A stretch of 64,000 nt of DNA from Serratia proteamaculans (GCF_013337185.1 NZ_SWDE01000001.1:868001-932000), one strand, 5' to 3'; shown: positions 20,506 through 29,318, counted from the first letter of the stretch. The notes: a model not told the origin generated them from the sequence alone. Translations and numbers: made by a program.

Positions 20506-20805
20506 ATGAGTCAATCTGCAACAACGTGTTTTGTGGTGACTTTTCGCTATCAGGAAGAAGGATTAGCTGATTTGGCCAAGCTGACAGGACAATTAACCCT
20601 TCAGGGATTTGTCACGTCGGTGGCAGACGAAAATGGCGTTCCACATGAGCTGGGCAGCAACAGCTTTGCGCTGATAACCCCACTGGATCAACAGGATGTG
20701 CAGCTACTGGCACAGAAGCTTGGGCAGGTGGCGCTGGGTAAAATTCCTGAGGTCGAAATTGTCACCTACGACGCCTATGTTAAGCGGTTACATACTGATA
20801 CATAA
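20506..20805 (+). CDS. GhoS-like antitoxin endoribonuclease (orphan)
   Basis: A 99-residue protein with the DUF2622/GhoS look. The stretch VADENGVPHELGSNSFALITPL aligns with E. coli GhoS VADEYGIPRQLNENSFAITTSL, and the C-terminus (VEIVTYDAYVKRL) with its IMTVDDYFRQF. GhoS is the antitoxin of the type V GhoT/GhoS system: it cleaves the mRNA of the small membrane toxin GhoT. AGAGGTG precedes the ATG. The next 130 bases hold no GhoT-sized reading frame with a membrane segment; sitA follows. It may be an orphan that has another RNA target. Identity is moderately secure, function inferred. Confidence 0.65.
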   Translation: MSQSATTCFVVTFRYQEEGLADLAKLTGQLTLQGFVTSVADENGVPHELGSNSFALITPLDQQDVQLLAQKLGQVALGKIPEVEIVTYDAYVKRLHTDT

Positions 20806-20895
20806 AATGCTATAACTCACCGGGCGGTATTATTTTTTCCATTGAGTAAATAACCGGCAGTTCGCCGGCAGGTGACGCTTGACTTTGCTCTAATT

Positions 20896-20914
20896 GATAT
20901 TGATAATCATTTTC
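20896..20914 (+). promoter_or_regulatory. Fur box upstream of sitABCD
   Basis: GATATTGATAATCATTTTC matches 17 of 19 positions of the Fur consensus GATAATGATAATCATTATC. It lies 22 bases before the sitA start codon, so iron-loaded Fur should block transcription. Confidence 0.85.
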
Positions 20915-20936
20915 ATTTGAGCTTGGAGACGTCATC

Positions 20937-21881
20937 ATGTTTATGAAACAACGCGCTTTTCCCCGCCTAGCCATTAGTCAGTCCAGAGGCATTTTCCGCC
21001 CTGTCGCCCTGCTGTGCCTGTTATTGACCGCCGGCCTCGCCAGCCATGCCGCGTTGGCGGAAAAAAAGCTGCGCGTGGTGACCACCTTTACCATCATTCA
21101 GGATATCGCCCAGAACGTGGCCGGTGACGCCGCCGTGGTGGAGTCAATCACCAAGCCGGGCGCGGAAATCCATGATTATCAGCCAACGCCGCGCGATATC
21201 GTCAAGGCACAGCACGCCGACCTGATCCTGTGGAACGGCATGAATCTGGAACGCTGGTTCCAGCGTTTTTTTGAGAACATCAAACAGGTGCCTGCCGCGG
21301 TAGTCACCGAAGGCATCACCCCACTGCCGATCCGCGAAGGCCCTTATAACGGCAACCCGAATCCGCACGCCTGGATGTCTGCCAGCAACGCGCTGGTATA
21401 TATCGAAAACATCCGTAAGGCACTGGTGCAACACGACCCGGCCAATGCTGAAACCTATAACCGCAATGCCAAAGCCTATGCCGCCAAAATTGCCGCATTG
21501 GACGCACCGCTGCGCGAACGTCTGGCACGCATCCCAGCAGCCCAGCGTTGGTTGGTGACCAGTGAAGGTGCCTTCAGCTATCTGGCAAAAGACTATCAGT
21601 TGAAAGAAGTCTATCTGTGGCCAATCAACGCCGATGAGCAAGGCTCACCGCAGCAGGTTCGCCGGGTGATCGACGCCGTGCGTGCCAACCACATCCCGGT
21701 GGTCTTCAGCGAAAGTACCATTTCCGACAAGCCGGCCAAACAGGTCGCCAAAGAGACCGGCGCAAAATACGGCGGCGTGCTGTATGTCGATTCACTGTCT
21801 GCTGAGGGTGGCCCGGTGCCAACTTATATCGACCTGCTCAATGTCACCGTACAAACCATTGCCAAAGGATTTGATCAATGA
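20937..21881 (+). CDS. sitA: SitA/YfeA, periplasmic Mn/Fe-binding protein
   Basis: Solute-binding protein of a manganese/iron ABC importer (cluster A-I). The 314-residue precursor has a signal peptide ending around HAALAEKK (about residue 42). The metal-binding residues are recognisable: His in [12 protein letters not shown], His in [16 protein letters not shown], Glu in [15 protein letters not shown], and a late Asp in [16 protein letters not shown]. It is the first of four overlapping genes. TGGAG precedes the ATG and a Fur box lies just upstream. Confidence 0.93.
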   Translation: MFMKQRAFPRLAISQSRGIFRPVALLCLLLTAGLASHAALAEKKLRVVTTFTIIQDIAQNVAGDAAVVESITKPGAEIHDYQPTPRDIVKAQHADLILWNGMNLERWFQRFFENIKQVPAAVVTEGITPLPIREGPYNGNPNPHAWMSASNALVYIENIRKALVQHDPANAETYNRNAKAYAAKIAALDAPLRERLARIPAAQRWLVTSEGAFSYLAKDYQLKEVYLWPINADEQGSPQQVRRVIDAVRANHIPVVFSESTISDKPAKQVAKETGAKYGGVLYVDSLSAEGGPVPTYIDLLNVTVQTIAKGFDQ

Positions 21882-22768
21882 CCACCGAGGTTTTTGTCCG
21901 CCCTGAATTGAGCGTGGACGACGTTACCGTCACCTACAACAACGGCCATACCGCGATCCACAACGCCAGTTTCACCCTGAGCGGCGGTGCCATCTGCGCG
22001 CTGGTTGGCGTCAACGGCAGCGGTAAGTCGACCCTGTTCAAAAGCATTATGGGGCTGGTCAGACCCACCAGCGGCCGTGTACAGCTCAACGAGCAGCCGG
22101 TCGCGCAGGCGCTGAAGAAAAACGTGATTGCCTACGTCCCGCAAACCGAAGAGGTTGACTGGAATTTCCCGGTGTTGGTGGAAGACGTAGTGATGATGGG
22201 CCGCTACGGCAAGATGAACTTCCTGCGTATTCCTTCAAAGGAAGACCGGTTGCGGGTCGATAAGGCGCTGGAGCGCGTTGGCCTGAGCGAACTGCGCACC
22301 CGTCAGATCGGCGAACTTTCCGGCGGGCAGAAAAAACGCGTCTTTCTGGCGCGGGCGCTGGCTCAGCAAGGCACCGTTCTGCTGCTGGACGAGCCCTTTA
22401 CCGGCGTCGACGTCAAAACCGAGAATGCCATTATTGATCTGCTGCGCGCGTTGCGCGATGAAGGCCACCTGATCCTGGTTTCCACCCATAATCTGGGCAG
22501 CGTGCCAGAGTTTTGCGATCGGGTGATCCTGATTAACCGTACGGTGCTGGCCGCAGGGCCGACTGAAACTACCTTTACCCAAAGCAACCTGGAACAGGCA
22601 TTCGGCGGCGTACTGCGCCATATCAACCTGTCCGGCCCGGACCTGCACGACGACAACGACCCGCGCACCCTGACGGTGTTGACCGATGACGAGCGCCCGG
22701 CGGTGTTCTACGGCCATACCAAGAGTGACCCGCCGGCGCAAAGCCAGCCAAAGGAGAAACAACCCTGA
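21878..22768 (+). CDS. sitB: SitB/YfeB, Mn/Fe importer ATPase
   Basis: ATP-binding subunit, 296 residues. Walker A is GVNGSGKST (about 43-51), the signature is [18 protein letters not shown] (about 148-165) and Walker [12 protein letters not shown] (about 168-178), with the switch His in STHNLGS. The start overlaps the sitA stop by 4 bases (ATGA). The roughly 50-residue C-terminal tail after the ATPase core is hydrophilic and His/Asp-containing, as in other Yfe/Sit ATPases. Confidence 0.94.
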   Translation: MTTEVFVRPELSVDDVTVTYNNGHTAIHNASFTLSGGAICALVGVNGSGKSTLFKSIMGLVRPTSGRVQLNEQPVAQALKKNVIAYVPQTEEVDWNFPVLVEDVVMMGRYGKMNFLRIPSKEDRLRVDKALERVGLSELRTRQIGELSGGQKKRVFLARALAQQGTVLLLDEPFTGVDVKTENAIIDLLRALRDEGHLILVSTHNLGSVPEFCDRVILINRTVLAAGPTETTFTQSNLEQAFGGVLRHINLSGPDLHDDNDPRTLTVLTDDERPAVFYGHTKSDPPAQSQPKEKQP

Positions 22769-23628
22769 TGCTGGAACTTCTGCTGCAACCCTTCAGTTAC
22801 AACTACATGGTCAAGGCTATCTGGGTCAGCGCCATCGTCGGCGCCGCCTGCGCGTTCCTGTCGGCCTACCTGATGCTGAAAGGCTGGTCGCTGATGGGAG
22901 ACGCGCTGTCGCACTCGGTGGTGCCTGGTGTTGCCGGTGCCTATGCGCTGGGCCTGCCCTACGCCGCCGGTGCCTTCTTTACCGGCATGCTGGCCGCACT
23001 GGCCATGACGCTGGTCCGCCACGTCACTCGCCTGCGTGAAGACGCGATTATCGGCTTTATCTTTTCCACCTTCTTCGCCGTCGGCCTGCTGATCGTTTCG
23101 CTCAATCCCACCTCGGTTAACGTGCAGTCGATTATCTTCGGCAATATTCTCGGTATTGCCGATGAAGACGTGTTGCAGGTCGAGATTATCATCGGCGTAT
23201 CGCTGCTGATCCTGTGCCTGGTGTGGAAAGATCTGCTGGCGGTGTTCTTTGACGAAAACCACGCAGTGTCGATCGGACTGTCGCCGCTGCGGCTGAAGAT
23301 CCTGTTCTTCACCCTGCTCAGCGCCTGTACCGTAGCGGCATTACAAACCGTCGGCGCGATTTTGGTGATCGCCATGGTCATCACGCCGGGGGCAACCGCC
23401 TATCTGCTGACCGACCGTTTCAGTCGGCTGGTGATCATTGCCATCGCGATCGGCGCATTGACCAGCGGCTTCGGGGCCTACCTGAGCTTCTTCCTCGACG
23501 GCGCAACCGGTGGGGTGATCGTGACCCTGCAGACGCTGGTGTTCCTGGCTGCCTTTTTCTTCGCCCCCAAGCACGGTCTGCTGGCATCCAAACGCCGCGT
23601 AGCGCGTGAACAGACCGGAGGCCACTGA
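22768..23628 (+). CDS. sitC: SitC/YfeC, Mn/Fe importer permease
   Basis: Integral membrane permease of the ABC-3 family, 286 residues with about eight hydrophobic segments. Family blocks are LKGWSLMGDALSHSVVPGVAGAY-type sequence (about 33-55), PTSVNVQSIIFGNILGI (about 112-128) and LQTVGAILVIAMVITPGATAYLL (about 192-214). It shares one base with the sitB stop (TGATG), indicating translational coupling. It probably pairs with SitD in the membrane. Confidence 0.94.
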   Translation: MLELLLQPFSYNYMVKAIWVSAIVGAACAFLSAYLMLKGWSLMGDALSHSVVPGVAGAYALGLPYAAGAFFTGMLAALAMTLVRHVTRLREDAIIGFIFSTFFAVGLLIVSLNPTSVNVQSIIFGNILGIADEDVLQVEIIIGVSLLILCLVWKDLLAVFFDENHAVSIGLSPLRLKILFFTLLSACTVAALQTVGAILVIAMVITPGATAYLLTDRFSRLVIIAIAIGALTSGFGAYLSFFLDGATGGVIVTLQTLVFLAAFFFAPKHGLLASKRRVAREQTGGH

Positions 23629-24488
23629 TGGAAACTCTGTATCAACTGCTCAGCGAACCCTTCGCCTATCCGTTTATGCAGCGGGCGATCCTGGCCGCTA
23701 TCGTCACCGGCGTGGTCTGTGCGGTGCTGTCCTGTTATCTGGTACTCAAGGGCTGGTCACTGATGGGCGATGCCATTTCGCATGCGGTGCTGCCCGGCAT
23801 TGTGCTGGCGTTTGTGCTCGGTATCCCGGTGGTGATCGGCGCGTTTTTCTCCGGTATTTTCTGTGCGGTCGCCACCGGATACCTGAAAGAAAACAGTCGG
23901 GTGAAAGAGGATACGGTGATGGGCATCGTGTTCTCCGGCATGTTCGCCTTTGGGCTGGTGTTGTTTTCACGCGTCGATACCGATCAGCATCTGAGCCACA
24001 TTCTGTTCGGCAATATGCTGGGTATTACCGATGCCGAACTGAAACAGACGCTGCTGATGGCCGGTATTACCCTGTTGGTGGTGCTGCTCAAACGCAAGGA
24101 TCTGATGCTCTACTGTTTCGATCCCAACCATGCCAGGGTGATTGGCCTGCCGGTGAAGCTGTTGCACTACGGGTTATTGTGCCTGTTGGCGCTGACCATT
24201 GTCGCTTCGCTGCAGGCGGTCGGGGTGATTCTGGTGATTGCGATGCTGATCGCACCGGGCATTATTGCCTTTATGCTGTGCCGCAGCTTTGATCGCATGC
24301 TGATGGTCGCCACGGTGGTATCGGTATTCTCCTGCGTGCTCGGCACCTTGATCAGCTTCCACATCGACGGGGCCACCGGCCCCTGCATTGTGATCGTCCA
24401 GGCGATGCTGTTTGTGGTCGCCCTGCTCTACAGCAAGTTCAGGCCGTTACAACGTCACGAAAAGAGCTTAATCAACGCCAAGTCTTGA
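23628..24488 (+). CDS. sitD: SitD/YfeD, Mn/Fe importer permease
   Basis: Second ABC-3 permease, 286 residues, a paralogue of the gene before it with the same blocks: LKGWSLMGDAISHAVLPGI, HILFGNMLGITDAELKQT and LQAVGVILVIAMLIAPGIIAFML. It starts within the sitC stop (TGATG). Two distinct permeases are normal for this transporter type. The operon ends in a strong terminator 4 bases downstream. Confidence 0.94.
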   Translation: METLYQLLSEPFAYPFMQRAILAAIVTGVVCAVLSCYLVLKGWSLMGDAISHAVLPGIVLAFVLGIPVVIGAFFSGIFCAVATGYLKENSRVKEDTVMGIVFSGMFAFGLVLFSRVDTDQHLSHILFGNMLGITDAELKQTLLMAGITLLVVLLKRKDLMLYCFDPNHARVIGLPVKLLHYGLLCLLALTIVASLQAVGVILVIAMLIAPGIIAFMLCRSFDRMLMVATVVSVFSCVLGTLISFHIDGATGPCIVIVQAMLFVVALLYSKFRPLQRHEKSLINAKS

Positions 24489-24492
24489 AACC

Positions 24493-24528
24493 GGCGGCGG
24501 TGCCCAATGAGCACCGCCGCCTGGTTTT
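24493..24528 (+). terminator. Terminator of sitABCD
   Basis: GGCGGCGGTGC-CCAATGA-GCACCGCCGCC, an 11-bp stem followed by TGGTTTTA, beginning 4 bases after the sitD stop. Its tail overlaps the end of the converging acetyltransferase gene. Confidence 0.85.
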
Positions 24529-24976
24529 ACTGCTGCCGATAAATATCCGGCCGGACAATGTGCCAGACAAAATCCTCACGATTCACCGCTTCATAACCCA
24601 CTTTTTGATACAGCCACGGCGCGGTACCGGTCACCAGCATAATTCGTCGTAGCCGTTGCAACACAGGGTGTTCCAACGTGCAATCCATCAGCCAACGCGC
24701 TAACCCCTGCCCCTGATAATCCGGAGAGACAAATACATCGCACAGGTAGCCGAAAGTGGTGTAATCCGTCACCAGACGGGCAAAACCCATCTGCTGTTGC
24801 CGGTGATACAAACCAAAACACAGGCTGTTGTCGATGGACAGCTGCACCGTCGCCAGCGAAATGCCACTCGCCCAGGTCGAGGTGGTCAAAAACGCGTGGG
24901 TAAAGGCGACATTTAATTCACTTTTATCGCTGTTGATCCGGTATTCACCGCGCTGCCACTGCTGGTTTTGATCCAT
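24527..24976 (-). CDS. GNAT-family N-acetyltransferase
   Basis: A 149-residue acetyltransferase-like protein. The acetyl-CoA binding block is CDVFVSPDYQGQGLARWLMD (about 79-98), with the Q/GxGxA pyrophosphate loop QGQGLA. Before it lies the beta-strand pair MGFARLVTDYTTFGYL, and near the end a typical TGTAPWLYQKVGYE. The acceptor substrate is unknown. It stands alone, convergent with sitD. Confidence 0.8.
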   Translation of the reverse strand: MDQNQQWQRGEYRINSDKSELNVAFTHAFLTTSTWASGISLATVQLSIDNSLCFGLYHRQQQMGFARLVTDYTTFGYLCDVFVSPDYQGQGLARWLMDCTLEHPVLQRLRRIMLVTGTAPWLYQKVGYEAVNREDFVWHIVRPDIYRQQ

Positions 24977-25110
24977 TAATTTCTCATCTCATTGATAATA
25001 AAAGACATGATAAAAACGCCCCCTTGCCTCAGCCGCAGCTGGCCTGATAAACATCGCTCTCCCCCCAGCAAGTTGCAACATGCGCCGTACTTAAATTAAT
25101 CAATAGCGTA

Positions 25111-25183
25111 TATACTTTGAGCAAACACGAGTGGCGAGAAAATCGCCAGTTGTTGGTGCCAGCTGTGCGCCAGGTCGTGTTTT
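25111..25183 (+). promoter_or_regulatory. -10 element and structured leader upstream of yniA
   Basis: TATACT at 25111-25116 is a good -10; no clear -35 is seen. About 7 bases later, AAACACGA (25123-25130) can pair with TCGTGTTT (25175-25182), enclosing a second hairpin TGGCGA-GAAAA-TCGCCA (25132-25148). The outer right arm runs into TTTTCTT, so the structure could terminate transcription. It is either a structured yniA 5' leader or a short RNA of about 60 bases. Seen directly as inverted repeats; the function is inference. Confidence 0.4.
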
Positions 25184-25240
25184 CTTCAGGCTAAAGACGC
25201 TAACCTAATGAATTCGCAGGCAACACAGAGGGGGTGTACC

Positions 25241-26101
25241 ATGTGGCAAGCCGTTAGCCGTCTGTTAAGTGAACATCTTGGCAGCGCAGAAATCCGCGAA
25301 AGAACCGAACTGCCCGGGGGCGATATTCACCCGGCATGGCGTGTGAGTTACGGTGACCACCAGGTGTTTGTCAAATGCGATGCCCGGGAACTGTTGCCCA
25401 TTTTTACCGCCGAGGCCGACCAGTTGGAGTTACTTGCCCGCAGTAAAACGGTGCGGGTTCCGCAGGTTTACGGCGTCGGCAGCGATCGCGACTACAGCTT
25501 CCTGCTGCTGGAATACCAACCCCTGAAACCCTTTGATGCCCACGGCGCCTACTGTCTTGGCCAACAACTGGCTCATCTGCACAAATGGAGCGAACAGCCA
25601 CAGTTCGGTCTCGACTTCGACAACGATTTGTCCACCACCCCGCAACCCAATGCCTGGCAGCGCCGCTGGTCAGAGTTTTTTGCCGAGCAGCGTATTGGCT
25701 GGCAGTTGCAGATGGCGGCAGAGAAAGGCATGACCTTCGGGGATATTGATGAGATTGTTGACGCGGTGTATCTCCGCCTGCAGCACCATCAGCCGCAGCC
25801 TTCACTGTTACATGGCGATTTATGGCCGGCCAACTGCGCTTTAACCGCCAACGGCCCCTTGCTGTTTGATCCGGCCTGCTATTGGGGCGACAGAGAGTGC
25901 GATTTGGCGATGCTGCCGCTGTATCCGGAGCTGCCGCCGCAGATTTATGACGGTTACCAGAGCGTCTGGCCCCTGGAGAATGGATTTATCGAACGTCAGC
26001 CGCTGTATCAGCTGTATTACCTGCTCAACCGCAGCAATCTGTTTGGTGGCCAGCATCTGGTCAAGGCCCAACGCGCGGTGGAAGCACTACTGCATTCCTA
26101 G
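25241..26101 (+). CDS. yniA: YniA, fructosamine-kinase-family protein
   Basis: A 286-residue protein of the fructosamine/ketosamine-3-kinase family, thought to phosphorylate glycated or ribulosamine-type amines for repair. The chosen ATG gives MWQAVSRLLSEHLG, matching E. coli YniA (MWQAISRLLSEQLG), and is preceded by GAGGGGG. An in-frame ATG 11 codons earlier adds unrelated sequence. Kinase motifs are FVKCDARELLP (ATP Lys), LLHGDLWPANCAL (catalytic loop with Asp) and FDPACYWGDRECDLAM (Mg Asp). Confidence 0.93.
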   Translation: MWQAVSRLLSEHLGSAEIRERTELPGGDIHPAWRVSYGDHQVFVKCDARELLPIFTAEADQLELLARSKTVRVPQVYGVGSDRDYSFLLLEYQPLKPFDAHGAYCLGQQLAHLHKWSEQPQFGLDFDNDLSTTPQPNAWQRRWSEFFAEQRIGWQLQMAAEKGMTFGDIDEIVDAVYLRLQHHQPQPSLLHGDLWPANCALTANGPLLFDPACYWGDRECDLAMLPLYPELPPQIYDGYQSVWPLENGFIERQPLYQLYYLLNRSNLFGGQHLVKAQRAVEALLHS

Positions 26102-26110
26102 CCGCGATAA

Positions 26111-26140
26111 AATCAAGGCGCTGAACCCAGCGCCTTGATT
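26111..26140. terminator. Bidirectional terminator between yniA and yniB
   Basis: AATCAAGGCGCTG-AACC-CAGCGCCTTGATT, a perfect 13-bp stem with A/T-rich ends, lying between two converging genes. Confidence 0.85.
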
Positions 26141-26156
26141 TCAACTCTCTCTCACC

Positions 26157-26717
26157 TCAAGCCGAGCCGGCCAGTTGGCCGAGCAGCTTGATGACAAACC
26201 AGGCGATCACCGCGATCACCACCGGTAAAATGTACAGCGGGAAGTATTGCAGAAAAATGGTGTGGTGCGGCAACGTAATACGTTCTTCCAACTGCGCACG
26301 GGTGTGCCCCTCGCCGCCCTTGGCCTGCTCGAGGATCATCTGGTCTTCCAGGCCTTCGCGAATAAATTTCACCTGGCGTGACATGCGCGCACCTGAAGCC
26401 TGCAGCGCCAGCCCGACAAAAATCAGAATATAAATCACGATAAACATGAAATTAGCGCCGCTGAACAGGCTTTTTTCGACGTCCGGGACCGGCGAGTTAT
26501 ACCAGAAGATATTCAGGAACGGCGTATTGAAGCGCACCATATCGACCATCACGTGGACAAAATCCAGCATTACCGCATTGATGCCTTTAGTCTTTTCGCT
26601 GTGCTGATAAACAAACATCAACATTGAGATCAACGTTGAAAGCAACGCAGGGATAAAAACCACCCAGCCCAGAATACGTTTGATAATGGCGATGCGCCCA
26701 GCCTGTTGATACGTCAT
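26157..26717 (-). CDS. yniB: YniB family inner-membrane protein
   Basis: A 186-residue membrane protein of unknown function with four hydrophobic segments. It matches E. coli YniB nearly end to end, for example MTYQQAGRIAIIKRILGWV at the start, NIFWYNSPVPD in the middle, SGARMSRQVKFIREGLEDQ in the cytosolic part and LQYFPLYILPVV near the end. It sits beside yniA, as in E. coli. Confidence 0.9.
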   Translation of the reverse strand: MTYQQAGRIAIIKRILGWVVFIPALLSTLISMLMFVYQHSEKTKGINAVMLDFVHVMVDMVRFNTPFLNIFWYNSPVPDVEKSLFSGANFMFIVIYILIFVGLALQASGARMSRQVKFIREGLEDQMILEQAKGGEGHTRAQLEERITLPHHTIFLQYFPLYILPVVIAVIAWFVIKLLGQLAGSA

Positions 26718-26912
26718 GTGTTCCCCTTGTAAGCGACGTAACCGTAATTGGCTAAGTCTACCTGTAGTTACTGAAACTCGCCCACCGTTTTCTTCACTGT
26801 GACTGTGCTACAAGCGTAGCCGGGATTATCCGAAATCAACAGCTTAACGACATCCGCGCGTTACCATTAAATAGTTATATAGTTAAATCAATCCGTTTAG
26901 ACAGGGGCCACC

Positions 26913-28193
26913 ATGATCCGGCTGATTATCTTATTGTTGGGTGCACAGGCGCTGCACGGCCAGCGCCGCCTGCTGATGCTGTTCGGCTGGTTGTGGATTT
27001 GCGTGGGCATGCTGATGCTGTTCGACATTCTGCAGGATGGTCGTTCGGTGCTGGCGTTAGATGCCTTGGCCGTCATATTGGCACTGGAGGGGCTGGTGGC
27101 TATTTCCGCCGCGCTGGTAATAGGTTCTTCCGCCAGCAGACCGGTACTGTTGAAAGGCCTGGGCTTTATCTTTATGGCTTTTTTGACTCTCGACGTGCCC
27201 GCAGACGATAATATCGTCGCCACGCTGGTATTTGGCAGCGCGCTGTTGCTTGACGGCGCAGTACGTATCGCCTCCTCCACGGTGATCCAGCACAGCCGCT
27301 GGAAGCCGGTAGCGCTGGCGGGCAGCGGTGAAATTCTGCTTTCGCTGATGATTTTTATTGGCTGGCCGGCACCACACCGCATGACGGTGCCCTTTTGCCT
27401 CGGCGTGATGATCCTGCTTTCCGGTTGGGCGCTGCTGCGTATTGCACGACGACTGGAGAGCTTTTCTCTGAATCAGAATCAAGATCAGTCCGCTCCCCAA
27501 TGGACGCATGACACTACCCCGCTCAGCCTGTACGTCTGGACGCCAATAGGTTCGGCAAAAGACGCGCGCCGACGTTATATCGTCGATCGTTACATCGCCG
27601 CAGTCGACGGTGGCGGTAATATCTCCACCGGTCATGCTGCTCTGGCGCTGGATCCGGATGTATATATTAGCCACTATCCGCTTAACGATATCAGCCACTC
27701 CGCACAGGATTTTCGCCAGTTGCTGCATTCCGGCGAACAGAACAACGTCGACGGGCGTTTTTTGCCGAGCCTGCAACAAGAGGTAGCGACCTGGTGTCCA
27801 CCGGATAAAAAAATCCAGTTTCACCGCTATAACCCGACAGCGCTGCGCGCTTTCTGGCAACGCTATCAGCAGGACACCACCTATAACCTGACCCGTCGCA
27901 ACTGTTCCACCACCGTGATTCGGGCACTCGACAGCGCGCTGGAAGGCGTACTGGGCGATAAGCATCTGTGGCGCCGTTTTCTGTTGCTGGTGCTCGATCC
28001 CAACCTGTGGATGCTGGCGGTGTTGCGCAGCCGTGGCGAAAGCATGACCTGGACACCGGGGTTGGTGCTGGACTATGCGCGCATGCTACAGCAGGTCACC
28101 GAGCGCCAACATCAGCGCTGGTGGTTAAAGCTGCGGGAAGTGTGGCGTATCCTGCGTTTTGGCCGGGCTCAGCCTCGCAGGCAAAAGTTTTAG
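26913..28193 (+). CDS. DUF308/HdeD-like membrane domain fused to a cysteine-hydrolase-like domain
   Basis: A 426-residue two-part protein. Residues 1-178 hold about six hydrophobic segments in the paired-helix style of HdeD (DUF308) proteins. Residues about 200-426 are soluble and include STGHAALALDPDVY with His241, and TYNLTRRNCSTTVIRALD with Cys331. This His-then-Cys order and the NC(S/T)T context resemble the Lnb/DUF4105 and permuted NlpC/P60-like cysteine hydrolases. That reading is inference. AGGGG precedes the ATG. It lies 65 bases upstream of hxpB. I do not recognise a characterised homologue. Confidence 0.65.
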   Translation: MIRLIILLLGAQALHGQRRLLMLFGWLWICVGMLMLFDILQDGRSVLALDALAVILALEGLVAISAALVIGSSASRPVLLKGLGFIFMAFLTLDVPADDNIVATLVFGSALLLDGAVRIASSTVIQHSRWKPVALAGSGEILLSLMIFIGWPAPHRMTVPFCLGVMILLSGWALLRIARRLESFSLNQNQDQSAPQWTHDTTPLSLYVWTPIGSAKDARRRYIVDRYIAAVDGGGNISTGHAALALDPDVYISHYPLNDISHSAQDFRQLLHSGEQNNVDGRFLPSLQQEVATWCPPDKKIQFHRYNPTALRAFWQRYQQDTTYNLTRRNCSTTVIRALDSALEGVLGDKHLWRRFLLLVLDPNLWMLAVLRSRGESMTWTPGLVLDYARMLQQVTERQHQRWWLKLREVWRILRFGRAQPRRQKF

Positions 28194-28258
28194 TCTCACC
28201 GTCAGCGATGATAAAGTGTTTGCCACATTCACCGGCGCCGGCAAGGAGTTAACCGCTA

Positions 28259-28924
28259 ATGGCCTATTCGCAACGCATTGAAACCGCTATTTTTGATATG
28301 GATGGTTTATTGATCGATTCAGAACCCCTGTGGCTACAGGCGGAACTGGATATCTTTGGCGCACTGGGGCTGGATTTGTCCGATCGTCACAAGTTACCGG
28401 ATACCCTGGGTCTGCGCATCGATCTGGTGGTGAAAATGTGGTACCAGGCCATGCCGTGGCAAGGGGTTTCGCAAGAGGAAGTCTCAGCGCGGATTATCGA
28501 ACGCGCCATTGAGCTGGTACGTGAAAAACAACCGCTGTTGCCGGGCGTACACCAGGCGCTGGAACTGTGCCGCAGTCTGGATCTGAATATCGGCCTGGCC
28601 TCCGCTTCGCCGCTGCACATGCAACAGCAGGTGCTGCAGATGTTTGGCCTTGAAGGCTACTTTGACCAATTGGTTTCCGCCGAATATCTGCCTTACAGCA
28701 AGCCACACCCCGAAGTGTATCTGATTGCCGCCGAGCGCCTCGGCAGTGATCCACTGCGCTGTATCACTCTGGAAGACTCATTCAACGGCATGATAGCCAC
28801 CAAGGCCGCCAGAATGCGTTCGATTGTTATCCCGGCGCACGAATATCGCGACGATCCGCGCTGGGCATTGGCCGACCATAAGCTCGAAACGCTGGAACAG
28901 CTGACACCTGATCACCTGGCGTAA
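28259..28924 (+). CDS. hxpB: HxpB (YniC), HAD sugar-phosphate phosphatase
   Basis: A 221-residue haloacid-dehalogenase-fold phosphatase acting on hexose phosphates, including 2-deoxyglucose-6-phosphate. Motif I is IFDMDGLLIDSEPLW (about 11-25) with the nucleophilic Asp; motif II SASPLHMQQQV; motif III Lys in PYSKPHPEVY; motif IV LEDSFNGMIATKAA. All match E. coli YniC closely. AAGGAG precedes the ATG. Confidence 0.94.
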   Translation: MAYSQRIETAIFDMDGLLIDSEPLWLQAELDIFGALGLDLSDRHKLPDTLGLRIDLVVKMWYQAMPWQGVSQEEVSARIIERAIELVREKQPLLPGVHQALELCRSLDLNIGLASASPLHMQQQVLQMFGLEGYFDQLVSAEYLPYSKPHPEVYLIAAERLGSDPLRCITLEDSFNGMIATKAARMRSIVIPAHEYRDDPRWALADHKLETLEQLTPDHLA

Positions 28925-29078
28925 TCTTCACGGCATCGGTCTGCTCCCGGTGCCATGACTCCCCCCTTCAAGCCCCATCAGCGCTTAATTTCAAAATCGC
29001 GCATTGCGTCATAAAATAAATAAAACGTTATTTCATTTATATTGAGTTAGTCTGCCGCTCTCTCTATGCTAGGGCGAT

Positions 29079-29149
29079 AAGAAAGCGCCGGGCGATCGGT
29101 ACAGGCTGTCACTGCCACGCAACCTGATCCTGTCGCCCGGAGCTTTCTT
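29079..29149 (+). other. Long imperfect stem-loop, unexplained
   Basis: AAGAAAGC-G-CCGGGCGA (29079-29095) is complementary to TCGCCCGG-A-GCTTTCTT (29133-29149) except for one central mismatch: a 17-bp arm around a 37-base loop. It may be a terminator for hxpB, a structured RNA or a miniature repeat. The sequence shows the pairing; the role is open. Confidence 0.5.
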
Positions 29150-29279
29150 CCTCCATCAGCCTTGCCGGATCAAAAACACATAACCCTTTAGCATTGACCA
29201 TAACAAGCCGTTGTAAAACCGTATAAAATAAACAATTGGTTACAGGGTAACTGCTTCCACTACTGGGAATTTTCCCATA

Positions 29280-29299
29280 TACTGGATAAATTAACAGTT
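29280..29299 (+). promoter_or_regulatory. LexA (SOS) box upstream of ydjM
   Basis: TACTGGATAAATTAACAGTT contains CTGG-N8-ACAG, 7 of 8 matches to the CTGT-N8-ACAG core, 20 bases before the ydjM start. ydjM is a known SOS gene in E. coli, which supports the call. Confidence 0.6.
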
Positions 29300-29318
29300 T
29301 ATCAGCTGGAACTGCAGT

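Larger units (their letters stand above)
28925..29318. other. Intergenic region between hxpB and ydjM
   Basis: About 394 bases without a convincing gene. It contains an AT-rich block (29000-29045), the long imperfect stem-loop at 29079-29149, and the ydjM control region with a LexA-type box at 29280-29299. Confidence 0.55.

Noticed and set aside
20868-20885. CCGGC-AGTTC-GCCGG hairpin after the GhoS-like gene as a terminator
   Set aside because: Short stem with no T-run; it may end the transcript but support is too weak to list.
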